From NCBI GenBank assembly GCA_050313295.1, contig JBNPLD010000001.1: a stretch of 64,000 bases of DNA; one strand, 5' to 3'. The position numbers and the translations under genes were made by a program. Source of the DNA: S5-A14a sp022766365 (lineage in GTDB: Bacteria > Bacillota > Clostridia > Peptostreptococcales > Anaerovoracaceae). The notes beneath the pieces are model-generated. The model ran no database searches. It was not told where the DNA came from and worked only from the letters and a program-made list of their open reading frames with translations. Numbering within the stretch: the first letter of the stretch is position 1; each line of letters begins with the position of its first letter. This document shows positions 33,475 to 42,541 of the stretch, one piece after another.

Positions 33475-34500
33475 CTACTTTCCTCCCATAGTGGTTTTGA
33501 AATCGTACCACCTATAGAATTCTTCTTCGAATTCTCTTAAAATTTCGTTGATTTCCATCATTTGCTCATCTTTTGACTCTTCAACCTCGTCTTTGCTTAT
33601 CATATCAAGGTCATAGTAGTCAATTGTACTTCCCCTCTCTGAGTCCTCCGTTATCTGAGGATCTATATCTCTTGGTACGGCCAGGTCTATGAAAACTTTC
33701 GGCCAAACTTTGACCTCTTTCATCTCACTGTAGTTTAATGTGAAATGCGGGCTCATTGTTGCACTGATCACAGCGTCGAAATTACCGAGAACATCGTATC
33801 TTTCACTATATGGTATCGTATCGACCTTCCTCGGTACACTTATGGCTCCTGTTTTAAACTGCCTCAGAGTCATTGTTGCTTGAAAATCGTTCCACACGAG
33901 ATTTTCTCCCACAAGTCGTCCTATCATTCCGTTTCCGATTATGAGAACTTTTTTTATATCATCTCTATCGCTCAGTATGGACACAGCCTTAAGAGCCGTG
34001 GAATTATCGCTGATTTTAAAATCCACATGTGTTTTTACTTTTTTGCCTGCGCTGACTGCATTTCGAAACAAAACATTAAGAATAGAATCAGTTATCTTTT
34101 CATCTTTTGCCACTCTGGCTGCATCCCTAACCTGACTTATAATTTGAGCATCTCCCCATATCTGTGATTCCGTTCCTGCGGCAACCATCATCAAATGCCT
34201 TATTGCATCGTGTCCCACTAAGGTCTTCTTAATAGCAGAGAATTTAACAGGATCATGTCCCTTTATTTCGCATATTATTTCAAATGGATCGATATATGTT
34301 TCTTCTTTTAGCGATAAGTACAGTTCTGTTCTATTACATGTGCCTATCAGAACTCCACCAAGAATTATTTCATTTTCTCTCATACTCTCATAGAGCCTAC
34401 AGACTTCAGTTGAAGTAAAGGTAAATAATTCCCTCTCGTTGATATTAGCTGCTCTATGGTCAATATAACTCATTATTATATTCAAAAAACACACTTCCAA
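33475..34500 (-). CDS. hemA: Glutamyl-tRNA reductase, shortened C-terminus
   Basis: A 341-residue NADPH-dependent enzyme making glutamate-1-semialdehyde from glutamyl-tRNA, the first committed step of the C5 route. The active-site Cys is in GTCNRTELY (Cys55), and the family motifs GTESQIWGDAQI, AGKKVKTHV, VLIIGNGMIGRLVGENL and FIDLAVPRDIDPQI are present. Bacterial relatives are usually 400 residues or more; this one stops just after the first long helix (FEEEFYRWYDF), so most of the C-terminal dimerisation domain is missing. The first codon appears to be TTG at 34500, inside cbiG (19-base overlap); GTG at 34494 or ATG at 34473 are alternatives. Confidence 0.9.
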   Translation of the reverse strand: MEVCFLNIIMSYIDHRAANINERELFTFTSTEVCRLYESMRENEIILGGVLIGTCNRTELYLSLKEETYIDPFEIICEIKGHDPVKFSAIKKTLVGHDAIRHLMMVAAGTESQIWGDAQIISQVRDAARVAKDEKITDSILNVLFRNAVSAGKKVKTHVDFKISDNSTALKAVSILSDRDDIKKVLIIGNGMIGRLVGENLVWNDFQATMTLRQFKTGAISVPRKVDTIPYSERYDVLGNFDAVISATMSPHFTLNYSEMKEVKVWPKVFIDLAVPRDIDPQITEDSERGSTIDYYDLDMISKDEVEESKDEQMMEINEILREFEEEFYRWYDFKTTMGGK

Positions 34501-35576
34501 TCTTTCATTGCCAACGCAAATGTAATTCCTTCATGGCTCTCCTTGGGTGCAATAATGCTTCCTCCTCCGGCAAGCCACATTGCAGATCTTTCACAGACAT
34601 TGTCAATACCGGTAACCGACTTTACAAATTCCGATCCGTTAAAATTTCCGGGTACAGAATTCAATTCTTCCTTTGTTGCAGTCTGAAATGGTATATCATA
34701 TTTCTCGGAAAATGCCAGTATACATTTTTCTTCCGCTTTCAAATCTATGGATCCAATCTTGTATATAGATTTAATTGGTATTCTATGTGACTCCAATCTT
34801 GAAAGAACAAAATCTTCAAAGGATCTGATATCAATATCCTTGCGGCACCCCACACCAAGGCAGATTACTCTGGGTATAACATTCAGTGTAATTTCGAAAG
34901 GAGAACAGCTTTCGTCCATTGAAACCGCTATCCCAACTCCGGGTATTATGTACCTGTCTCGAAATTTTGTCTCTGTACATGGAGAACACTCTACATCTTC
35001 CTCAAATTCTGTGTATCTCTTATCAAAATCTATGAGTGTGAGCTCATCAGGGAGCCTTCCTTCAATTGGAAAATCCGAAACGAATCCCACCTTTTCGCCA
35101 CGTAGCACAGCAGAAGATATATATCTTATTTTAGATATATCCGAAATAATACACCCTGACTTACGTGTCCAAATATCTACAGCAAATTTTTCATTAATAT
35201 CTGTAGCTGTTGTAATTACCGGTATGGCACCAATCCCATATGACACTATTTTCGATAATCTATTAGCTCCCCCAAGATGACCTGAAACAAGTGGAATTAC
35301 ATACCTTCCAAGTTCATCCACGACCAGAACGGCAGGATCGATATCCTTTGATTTCAGGAGAGGTGCTATATATCTCACTGCTATTCCTGTGGCTCCAATG
35401 AATATAAAACCCGCATATCGGGAAAACTTATCGTTTATATATTCTTTCCTGTTGACTCCCTTAGGTGGAAATTCAGCTGAGAATCCGTAAGTATTATTTT
35501 TATCGAAATACGATTTAAGTTCGCAGGCAAGTGCTGAGCCTTTTTCCGTGAAAGATATTATGCAAAGTTTATGCAT
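34482..35576 (-). CDS. cbiG: Cobalt-precorrin-5A hydrolase CbiG
   Basis: A 364-residue enzyme that opens the lactone of cobalt-precorrin-5A and releases acetaldehyde. Canonical stretches are FIFIGATGIAVRYIAPLLKS, VVDELGRYVIPLVSGHLGGA, VITTATDINEKFAVD, and in the C-terminal domain CLGVGCRKDID and ATKEELNSVPG. It overlaps cbiF by one base and hemA by 19 bases. Confidence 0.95.
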   Translation of the reverse strand: MHKLCIISFTEKGSALACELKSYFDKNNTYGFSAEFPPKGVNRKEYINDKFSRYAGFIFIGATGIAVRYIAPLLKSKDIDPAVLVVDELGRYVIPLVSGHLGGANRLSKIVSYGIGAIPVITTATDINEKFAVDIWTRKSGCIISDISKIRYISSAVLRGEKVGFVSDFPIEGRLPDELTLIDFDKRYTEFEEDVECSPCTETKFRDRYIIPGVGIAVSMDESCSPFEITLNVIPRVICLGVGCRKDIDIRSFEDFVLSRLESHRIPIKSIYKIGSIDLKAEEKCILAFSEKYDIPFQTATKEELNSVPGNFNGSEFVKSVTGIDNVCERSAMWLAGGGSIIAPKESHEGITFALAMKDWKCVF

Positions 35577-36439
35577 TATTTCACTTCCCTAGCCGATGTC
35601 TCTCTTTTTTCGTAAGATACATTTGTTTCTTTGAAACTCTCTTCCTCTTTGGCCTTGAAATCAGAAATTCCTCCACCCACTGAATCGTCAGAAGCCTCTC
35701 TAAAAAGATGTGAAAATCCGGGGTGATACAGCATGGATCTGTCGTATTCATTCCCTAAGAAATTCCCCACACATATGAGAGCCATTTTGTTAATACCTTC
35801 TTTTTCAGCTTCTATTGGAAACTTTTCAACAGTCGTTCTTATAACTTTTTGATCGGGCCAAGTTGCCCTGTACACAATAGCTGCAGGTGTTTCAGGAGAA
35901 TAGCCGCCTGCCATAAGCCTCTTTGAGAGTTCTTCTAACATTGTAGATGTGAGAAAAATAATCATTGTGGCTTGATGAGATGCTAAAAGTTCTATCTCTT
36001 CTTTTGGAGGAACGGGAGTTCTGCCCGCCATTCTCGTAAGTATTACCGTTTGACTTACGTTTGGTAATGTGTATTCTGTCTTCAAAGCCGAAGCTGCCCC
36101 TATGAAAGAACTGACCCCGGGGACATATTCGTACTTTATCTCTTTGCTGTCCAAAATATCCATCTGTTCCCTGATAGCGCCGTAAATACAAGGGTCTCCG
36201 GTATGAAGACGAACCACTACTTTTCCCGGAGCATCGTCCCTTTCCATTACACCGATTACCTCTTCAAGTGTCATCTTTGCACTGTCATAAATTTCGCATC
36301 CGGTCTTAGCGTAGTCTAAAAGTGCCGGGTTTACGAGAGAGCCTGCATAGATTATCGTATCAGCTTTTTTTAGCAGGTCTGCTCCTCTGACTGTGATGAG
36401 GTCATCTGCTCCCGGTCCTGCGCCTACAATATATATCAT
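35576..36439 (-). CDS. cbiF: Cobalt-precorrin-4 C11-methyltransferase CbiF
   Basis: A 287-residue tetrapyrrole methylase: MIYIVGAGPGADDLITVRGA, VVRLHTGDPCIYGAIREQMD, YVPGVSSFIGAASALKTEYT, VILTRMAGRTPVP, and AAIVYRATWPDQKVIR. About 35 polar residues after the conserved core (from about 250: FREASDDSVGGG onward) form a charged tail not seen in typical 250-260-residue CbiF proteins. Overlap of four bases with cbiL. Confidence 0.95.
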   Translation of the reverse strand: MIYIVGAGPGADDLITVRGADLLKKADTIIYAGSLVNPALLDYAKTGCEIYDSAKMTLEEVIGVMERDDAPGKVVVRLHTGDPCIYGAIREQMDILDSKEIKYEYVPGVSSFIGAASALKTEYTLPNVSQTVILTRMAGRTPVPPKEEIELLASHQATMIIFLTSTMLEELSKRLMAGGYSPETPAAIVYRATWPDQKVIRTTVEKFPIEAEKEGINKMALICVGNFLGNEYDRSMLYHPGFSHLFREASDDSVGGGISDFKAKEEESFKETNVSYEKRETSAREVK

Positions 36440-37158
36440 TCTTCTGCCTGCCTTTCCTTTGAATGTAATACAACTAACGAAAAATATGAGCTGGGTTCCT
36501 CAAGTTCGTTCATATCTCTGTATATTTTTTCTCCTTCCATGGTTGCCTTCTCAACCATCATTGCACCGTCCTTTGCCAGCCTATCTTTTACATTCATTAT
36601 TGTTTTGCCGGATTTCATCAGAACTTTTGTTCCTTCATATTTTTCTATTTCGTCTAAATCCGTAAATGTCGCCGGTATGATGTGAAGCATTTCTTCACGC
36701 TCACACAAGCTCACATTGAGCCTGGCCGCTGCAGCACAAAATGAGGTAATCCCGGGAACAATCTCCGTCGAATAACCTCTTTTATCCAAAATTCTGTGAA
36801 CATACATAACTGTACTGTAAACTGTCGGGTCTCCAAGGGTCAGAAAAGCAACATCCTTTCCCTTATCAAGAAGCTTCCCGACTATGTCTGCGGATTCCCT
36901 GTGAAACTCTTCGATTTTCTCCCAGTTATCTGTAGCCATTTTCTTCGACATGGGCATGTGGCAAGATACCACTTCCTTGTCCTTAACATATTCGGCTGCG
37001 ATCCTCATAGCAGTAGTATTTTTGCTCTCTGTGGTAGGGATTACAATTACATCTGCATTTTCAATAGTTTTGATTGCTTTTACCGTCATGAGCTCCGGAT
37101 CTCCCGGTCCAACGCCCACTGCGTAAAACCTTCCGTTTTCCACTAATTTCTCCTCCAT
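36436..37158 (-). CDS. cbiL: Cobalt-factor II / precorrin-2 C20-methyltransferase CbiL
   Basis: A 240-residue tetrapyrrole methylase: FYAVGVGPGDPELMTVKAI at the start, VAFLTLGDPTVYSTVMYVH, and IVPGITSFCAAAARLNVSL. It adds the C20 methyl that is later lost in ring contraction. It overlaps cbiD by 16 bases and cbiF by four. Confidence 0.95.
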   Translation of the reverse strand: MEEKLVENGRFYAVGVGPGDPELMTVKAIKTIENADVIVIPTTESKNTTAMRIAAEYVKDKEVVSCHMPMSKKMATDNWEKIEEFHRESADIVGKLLDKGKDVAFLTLGDPTVYSTVMYVHRILDKRGYSTEIVPGITSFCAAAARLNVSLCEREEMLHIIPATFTDLDEIEKYEGTKVLMKSGKTIMNVKDRLAKDGAMMVEKATMEGEKIYRDMNELEEPSSYFSLVVLHSKERQAEE

Positions 37159-38273
37159 TTTCTCTGTAACATATCCCTGGCACCAGGGCTTTCCATAACA
37201 TGGGTCTTGTCAGTGGTGAACATAATAAATTCAATTTCGGTTTTACCTTTAAGCCTAAAATCCAGATGATATTTCACTCTTTCTGCTAATTTTACCTTTA
37301 ACTTTTCATAATATGGCTCATTCCTTACAATGTCCATTGCCTGATCTGTTGTCACACAATCAAGAATTTTCTTCACAGTGTTTGAGCTCCCTCCCAGAAG
37401 GGCAACATAGGCACTTATTATTTCCATTCTGCAATCTCCATAGGAAGAATGAGTGTTCATAATTCCCCCGGCCACCTTTATCAGTTTTCCTGTATGCCCC
37501 ACAAGCAGGACATCTTTGAAACCTTTGTAGCTAATATAGTCCAGGGCTTCTCCCAGAAAATTACTGATTTTAACAGCGTCATCAATATCTATACCCAAAT
37601 TACTTCTGCAATAATCCTGTCCGTAATTTCCGGGAGCTATTATCACGCTGTCAGGATCATCAGCATACTTTCTGTCAAGCTCAACTTTTATGGTATCAAT
37701 CAGTGCTTTTTCACTCATTGGCCACACGATTCCGGTCGTGCCCAAAATAGAAATACCTCCGACAACTCCAAGTCTCGGGTTATATGTCTGTTTGGCAAGT
37801 TTTTCGCCGTTGGGAACATTTATTTCAACTTTGAATCCCCCTGTATAATCCAGTTCTTCGGATAAAGCCTCCAGATTCTCTCTTATCATCTTTCTCGGCA
37901 CGGGATTTATGGCATACTCACCCTTGGGACACCGCATACCGTCTGTCGTTACAACTCCCACACCCTCTCCACCGGTTATTTCTATCCCTTCACTGCACAA
38001 GCTCACCCTTGAGTGGATCTCTGCTCCGTGTGTAATATCGGGATCATCTCCTCCATCTTTTAAAACTACACAGGTGCAATGCTCATCTGCAACTTCATAT
38101 CTTGCAATTTCCAAAATAGCTTCCTCTCCCTGAGGTAATGTGACTTTGGCTTCCGTAAGTCTTTCTCCGGTGAGTAACATTCTTCCGGCAGCAACAGCCG
38201 CAACAGTTGCAGTTGTCCCCGTAGTATAACCCATTCTAAGCTTTTCCCCGTTTTGGATTATGAATTTATCCAT
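37143..38273 (-). CDS. cbiD: Cobalt-precorrin-5B C1-methyltransferase CbiD
   Basis: A 376-residue methyltransferase: LRMGYTTGTTATVAAVAAG at the start, GGDDPDITHGAEI, VNPVPRKMI-like and LGVVGGISILGTTGIVWPMSE in the middle, and VLLVGHTGKLIKVAGGIMNTHS. The first motif has Thr where TTGTCA is more common. It is the first gene of the tetrapyrrole/cobalamin block, only three bases behind the miaB stop; no room exists here for a riboswitch. Confidence 0.95.
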   Translation of the reverse strand: MDKFIIQNGEKLRMGYTTGTTATVAAVAAGRMLLTGERLTEAKVTLPQGEEAILEIARYEVADEHCTCVVLKDGGDDPDITHGAEIHSRVSLCSEGIEITGGEGVGVVTTDGMRCPKGEYAINPVPRKMIRENLEALSEELDYTGGFKVEINVPNGEKLAKQTYNPRLGVVGGISILGTTGIVWPMSEKALIDTIKVELDRKYADDPDSVIIAPGNYGQDYCRSNLGIDIDDAVKISNFLGEALDYISYKGFKDVLLVGHTGKLIKVAGGIMNTHSSYGDCRMEIISAYVALLGGSSNTVKKILDCVTTDQAMDIVRNEPYYEKLKVKLAERVKYHLDFRLKGKTEIEFIMFTTDKTHVMESPGARDMLQRKWRRN

Positions 38274-38276
38274 ATA

Positions 38277-39668
38277 TTACACCAATTTACCTTCAAGACT
38301 GAAGGTCTTTGCTTCCGTTACCTCCACATCCAGTACTTTCCCTATAAGCTTTTCTCCATCTAGTCCGTTCGGAACGGGGAAGTTAATCAATTTAAAACCA
38401 TCTGTCCTGCCGGTAAGTGCCATGTTGCTTGTCTTACTGAAGCCATCGACAAGAACACTAAAGGTTCTTCCAACATACTCCCGATTTTTTTCTGCACTTA
38501 TTTTGTTAACAGCATTAACAAGTCTGTTGAACCTTTCATGTTTAATCGATTCTTCCACCTGCTCTCGGAATTTTTCCGCAGGAGTATCCTTTCTTATGGA
38601 ATAAAGAAAAGTAAATGCTGAATCATATCTTACTCTTTCAACCAAAGCAAGAGTTCCCTCAAAATCTTCCTCAGTCTCCCCCGGAAATCCCACAATTATA
38701 TCTGTAGATATGGTTATTTCAGGAACTGTTTTTCTTAACTTATCTATTAGTGCCAAGTAATCCGAAACCTTGTATCGTCTGTTCATTTTTTTTAGGACTC
38801 TGTCACTACCTGCCTGTACAGGAAGATGAACATATTTGGAAAGCTTATTCAGTTTTCTAAATGAGGATATCAAATCATCTGACATATCCTTTGGATGAGA
38901 TGTCATAAATCTGATTCTTTCAAGACCTTCTATTTGATTGATTTCTTCAAGTAACCTGGGGAACTCCCATACGCCATCTTCCCCATATCCTCTATATGAA
39001 TTTACATTCTGCCCGAGCAGCATAACTTCCACAACTCCGTCCTCTACCAGCTTCCTAATCTCCTGCACGATGTGTTCGGGTGCTCTGCTTCTCTCTCTAC
39101 CTCTGGTATACGGAACTATACAGTAAGTACAGAAATTATTACATCCATACATTATATTAACCAGAGCTTTGTGTTTAAAAAGCCGCTGAGACGGTAATTC
39201 TTCAATTATCTCTACCGCCTCAGGTAAAATTTCCATCTGTCTTTGCTTCTCTTCAATGAGGTTGTCTATAAGGTCAGGAAGAGTATGGATATTGTGTGTT
39301 CCCACTATAACATCAACCCACGGATAACTCGTCTTCAACTTATCTATTATATGTTGTTGCTGCATCATGCATCCACAGACACATGTTACAAAGGAGGGAT
39401 TTTTTTCTTTAAGCTTTTTCAGTTGTCCCAACGTCCCGAAGAACCTTTTGTCCGCATTTTCTCTGACGCTACAAGTGTTTAAGATAGCAACATCAGCCGC
39501 ATCTCTATCGTCAATTTGAGTATATCCTCTTTCATTCAAAAGCCCCATAACTATTTCGGAATCATGTTCGTTCATCTGACACCCAAACGTAGTTATAGAA
39601 ACCCTAGGCTCCCTGCCATGGTTTTCCACAAAATTTTCAACAAAAGTGTTTTTTATGATTTTATTCAT
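38277..39668 (-). CDS. miaB: tRNA (N6-isopentenyl adenosine(37)-C2)-methylthiotransferase MiaB
   Basis: A 463-residue radical-SAM methylthiotransferase that modifies i6A37 of tRNAs reading UNN codons. The N-terminal cluster cysteines are in TFGCQMNEHDSE, LNTCSVREN and CVCGCMMQQQ; the radical-SAM motif is MYGCNNFCTYCIVPYTRGRE; a TRAM domain ends the protein. It overlaps gpsA by eight bases and leads directly into cbiD, linking the housekeeping and cobalamin parts of the run. Confidence 0.96.
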   Translation of the reverse strand: MNKIIKNTFVENFVENHGREPRVSITTFGCQMNEHDSEIVMGLLNERGYTQIDDRDAADVAILNTCSVRENADKRFFGTLGQLKKLKEKNPSFVTCVCGCMMQQQHIIDKLKTSYPWVDVIVGTHNIHTLPDLIDNLIEEKQRQMEILPEAVEIIEELPSQRLFKHKALVNIMYGCNNFCTYCIVPYTRGRERSRAPEHIVQEIRKLVEDGVVEVMLLGQNVNSYRGYGEDGVWEFPRLLEEINQIEGLERIRFMTSHPKDMSDDLISSFRKLNKLSKYVHLPVQAGSDRVLKKMNRRYKVSDYLALIDKLRKTVPEITISTDIIVGFPGETEEDFEGTLALVERVRYDSAFTFLYSIRKDTPAEKFREQVEESIKHERFNRLVNAVNKISAEKNREYVGRTFSVLVDGFSKTSNMALTGRTDGFKLINFPVPNGLDGEKLIGKVLDVEVTEAKTFSLEGKLV

Positions 39669-40656
39669 TCTTTCTATCTCTACCCATTAAAATATCAACC
39701 GCTTGAACAGGTTTAATTTCTCCCTCTATTATCTTGTATATAGCTTCGGTTATAGGCATTTCTATATTTAGAGATCCTGCAAGCTCATAGGCAGCCTGCG
39801 TTGTTGTAAGACTCTCAACAACCATACCTATTTCTGTGGTGGCTTCCCTTACGGTTTTGCCCTTCCCAAGCAAAATACCACATCTTCTATTTCGTGAATG
39901 ATAACTATCGCAAGTTACTATCAAATCTCCAAGTCCCGTCAGTCCCGAAAAGGTCTCAGGCTTTGCACCCATTGCAACGCCGAGCCTTGTTATCTCAACA
40001 AGCCCTCTGGTCATAAGAGCAGCCCTTGCATTATCACCAAAACCTATTCCGTCTGAGATTCCGGCTCCGAGAGCTATTATATTTTTAAGTGCTCCTCCAA
40101 GCTGAACACCGATAAGATCATCGTTGGCATAAATTCTGAATCTTGTTGTAATTAGATGTTTTTGTATATACTGGGCAAGTTCAATGTTCTTAGAAGCAAC
40201 TGCAACAGTAGTCGGTTTAAATCTCCCCACTTCTTCAGCATGGGATGGCCCAGAAAGTACAGCATACCTTGTATTCTTCCTAATCTGCCAAGCCACATCT
40301 GAAAGAAGCATATGACTGCCTTTTTCTATTCCCTTTGCCACATTTAAAATAATCGGATCATATCCACTTACATCTAAAATATGAGAAACTTCTTCATATA
40401 CCGTTCTGAAATTCTGTGTAGGTACTGCCATCAAAACTATTTCTCTACCCAAAACAGCTCCCTTAATATCATCTACTATATGGATATTATCAATAAGAGT
40501 AATCCCGGGAAGATATTTCTTGTTCTCTCCTGTACACCTGATTTCATCCCTTTGCTCTTTCCTGCGAGCATAAAGATAAACATCGTGATTGTTACAAGCA
40601 AAAGTTTGAGCGAGGGCTGTTCCCCAACTTCCTGCCCCAATAATTCCTATTTCCAT
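39661..40656 (-). CDS. gpsA: Glycerol-3-phosphate dehydrogenase [NAD(P)+]
   Basis: A 331-residue enzyme making sn-glycerol-3-phosphate for phospholipid synthesis. Seen are IGIIGAGSWGTALAQTFACN, VLSGPSHAEEVGRFKPTTVA, GGALKNIIALGAGISDGIGF with the catalytic lysine, and GLTGLGDLIVTC. Overlaps of ten bases with plsY and eight with miaB; with plsY and plsX it forms the glycerolipid part of the run. Confidence 0.97.
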   Translation of the reverse strand: MEIGIIGAGSWGTALAQTFACNNHDVYLYARRKEQRDEIRCTGENKKYLPGITLIDNIHIVDDIKGAVLGREIVLMAVPTQNFRTVYEEVSHILDVSGYDPIILNVAKGIEKGSHMLLSDVAWQIRKNTRYAVLSGPSHAEEVGRFKPTTVAVASKNIELAQYIQKHLITTRFRIYANDDLIGVQLGGALKNIIALGAGISDGIGFGDNARAALMTRGLVEITRLGVAMGAKPETFSGLTGLGDLIVTCDSYHSRNRRCGILLGKGKTVREATTEIGMVVESLTTTQAAYELAGSLNIEMPITEAIYKIIEGEIKPVQAVDILMGRDRKNE

Positions 40657-41219
40657 AGTTTGTTCTCCTGTCCGGACAAAATTCTCTTAATATTCGTTCT
40701 GTGCATAAAAACAACCAAAAGAGCCGGGAATATAACGTACGGTAAAAAAGCAGGTTCAAATAAAACAGACCACACGGGCACAGATAAAGCTGCCAGTATC
40801 GAGCCCAAAGACACTGTTCTGGACAGCAAAACAGTTACAGCCACAACAGCAAGACAAGCCAGGCCTATGTATGGATTTATGGCAGTCAATGCCCCAAAGG
40901 CAACAGCTACTCCTTTGCCGCCTTTAAACCCGAACCACACAGGAAAAATATGGCCCAGAATAACAAATATACATGCCAGATATGCTGCCTGATCGCCTGA
41001 CATTAACCTTGCCAGAATAACAGCGAGCACTCCCTTTAAAATATCTACAATAAGGGTTATAATCGCAGCTTTCTTCCCCAGGACTCTAAGTGTGTTTGTT
41101 GCTCCGGCATTTCCACTACCTTTTTCTTTAATATTAATTCCGTTAATCTTACCGAGAATAATTGCAGGAGATATACTCCCCAAAAGATAGCTGACAACCT
41201 GCGCGAAGATATACATCAT
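40647..41219 (-). CDS. plsY: Glycerol-3-phosphate acyltransferase PlsY
   Basis: A 190-residue polytopic membrane protein that acylates glycerol-3-phosphate using acyl phosphate from PlsX. Motifs are YLLGSISPAIILGKI, KGSGNAGATNTLRVLGKKA, and GHIFPVWFGFKGGKGVAVAFG. It overlaps der by four bases. Confidence 0.96.
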   Translation of the reverse strand: MMYIFAQVVSYLLGSISPAIILGKINGINIKEKGSGNAGATNTLRVLGKKAAIITLIVDILKGVLAVILARLMSGDQAAYLACIFVILGHIFPVWFGFKGGKGVAVAFGALTAINPYIGLACLAVVAVTVLLSRTVSLGSILAALSVPVWSVLFEPAFLPYVIFPALLVVFMHRTNIKRILSGQENKLWK

Positions 41220-42541
41220 ATACCCTTTTCCCCTTTTTCTCTAAAGACAAATTTTATTGAAGTTCCTTCAAATCCATAGTTCTCTCTAATCTGATTCTCA
41301 AGATATCTGGAATAGGAAAAATGCATCAATTCCCTCTTATTAATCTGAAATGAAAAGAGGGGCGGTTTTATACCTACTTGGGTTACATAATAAATCTTTA
41401 ACCTCTTTCCCTTATCAGATGGAGGTTGCTTCATCATGGTGGATTCTACAATCAGACTGTTTAACTGTCCTGTAGGAATCCTCATCGCTCTTTTGGATGC
41501 CACCATTCTTACAGTATCCATCACTGAATACAATCTCTGCTTTTCCAGAACAGAGATGAATATTATAGGAGCATAGGACATAAATACCAATTCGCTTTTT
41601 ATCTTTTTCCGATATTTGCTCATAGTGTTTGTTTCTTTTTTCACCAGATCCCATTTATTTACCACTATGATAATACCTTTTCCTGCTTCATGAGCCATAC
41701 CGGCGATTTTTTTGTCCTGATCGGTTACTCCCTGAGAAGCATCTATCATGAGTATACATACATCTGATCTTTCGATAGCAGCAATAGCTCTGATAACACT
41801 GTATTTTTCTACGTATTCATTTATTCGACTCTGCCTCCTGATTCCGGCAGTGTCTATCAATATATAATCTTCACCTTCCCATGCGAATGGTGTATCAATT
41901 GAATCTCGAGTTGTCCCTGCAATATCAGAAACAATGACGCGCTCCTCGTTCAACAGAGCATTTATCAATGAGGATTTCCCTACATTAGGTTTTCCTATCA
42001 CCGCAACTGCTGTTTTTTCTTCATCATTCGCCTGAATGCCCTCCGGGAATTTCTCGACAATCAGATCAAGAACATCACCTAAATTCAACATATTTGCAGA
42101 TGAAACAGGAATAGGTTCGCCTATCCCCAGCTCATAAAAATCATAGAAATTGTCCGGGAGATTCTTAGGAGTATCTATTTTGTTTACCAGCAAAATAACT
42201 TCTTTCCCGGTTCTTCGGAGCATTGCAGCAACTTCAATATCCGCAGCAGTTATGCCCTGTTTCCCGTCAACCATGAATATGACAACATTGGCTGTATCCA
42301 TTGCAGTCTGTGCTTGCTCCCTCATTTGAGACAGAATAACATCATCTGAATCGGGCTCTATTCCTCCGGTGTCAATAATGGCAAAGTCAATGCCGTTCCA
42401 GTTTGTTTCCCCATAAATTCTATCCCGGGTTACTCCCGGCGTATCTTCCACTATTGCAACTCGTCTTCCCATGAGAGCATTGAAGAATGTAGATTTCCCT
42501 ACATTAGGTCTGCCTACAATTGCCACAACCGGCTTACTCAT
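41216..42541 (-). CDS. der: GTPase Der (EngA), ribosome assembly
   Basis: A protein of 441 residues with two tandem G domains: GRPNVGKSTFFNALMG and DTPGVTRD in the first, GKPNVGKSSLINALLNEE and DTAGIRRQ in the second, then a KH-like domain. It is needed for 50S subunit assembly. The frame is open to 42574, but the ATG at 42541 (MSKPVVAIVG) has GGGAGG six bases upstream and gives the usual N-terminus. This start overlaps ftsY by eight bases. Confidence 0.96.
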   Translation of the reverse strand: MSKPVVAIVGRPNVGKSTFFNALMGRRVAIVEDTPGVTRDRIYGETNWNGIDFAIIDTGGIEPDSDDVILSQMREQAQTAMDTANVVIFMVDGKQGITAADIEVAAMLRRTGKEVILLVNKIDTPKNLPDNFYDFYELGIGEPIPVSSANMLNLGDVLDLIVEKFPEGIQANDEEKTAVAVIGKPNVGKSSLINALLNEERVIVSDIAGTTRDSIDTPFAWEGEDYILIDTAGIRRQSRINEYVEKYSVIRAIAAIERSDVCILMIDASQGVTDQDKKIAGMAHEAGKGIIIVVNKWDLVKKETNTMSKYRKKIKSELVFMSYAPIIFISVLEKQRLYSVMDTVRMVASKRAMRIPTGQLNSLIVESTMMKQPPSDKGKRLKIYYVTQVGIKPPLFSFQINKRELMHFSYSRYLENQIRENYGFEGTSIKFVFREKGEKGI

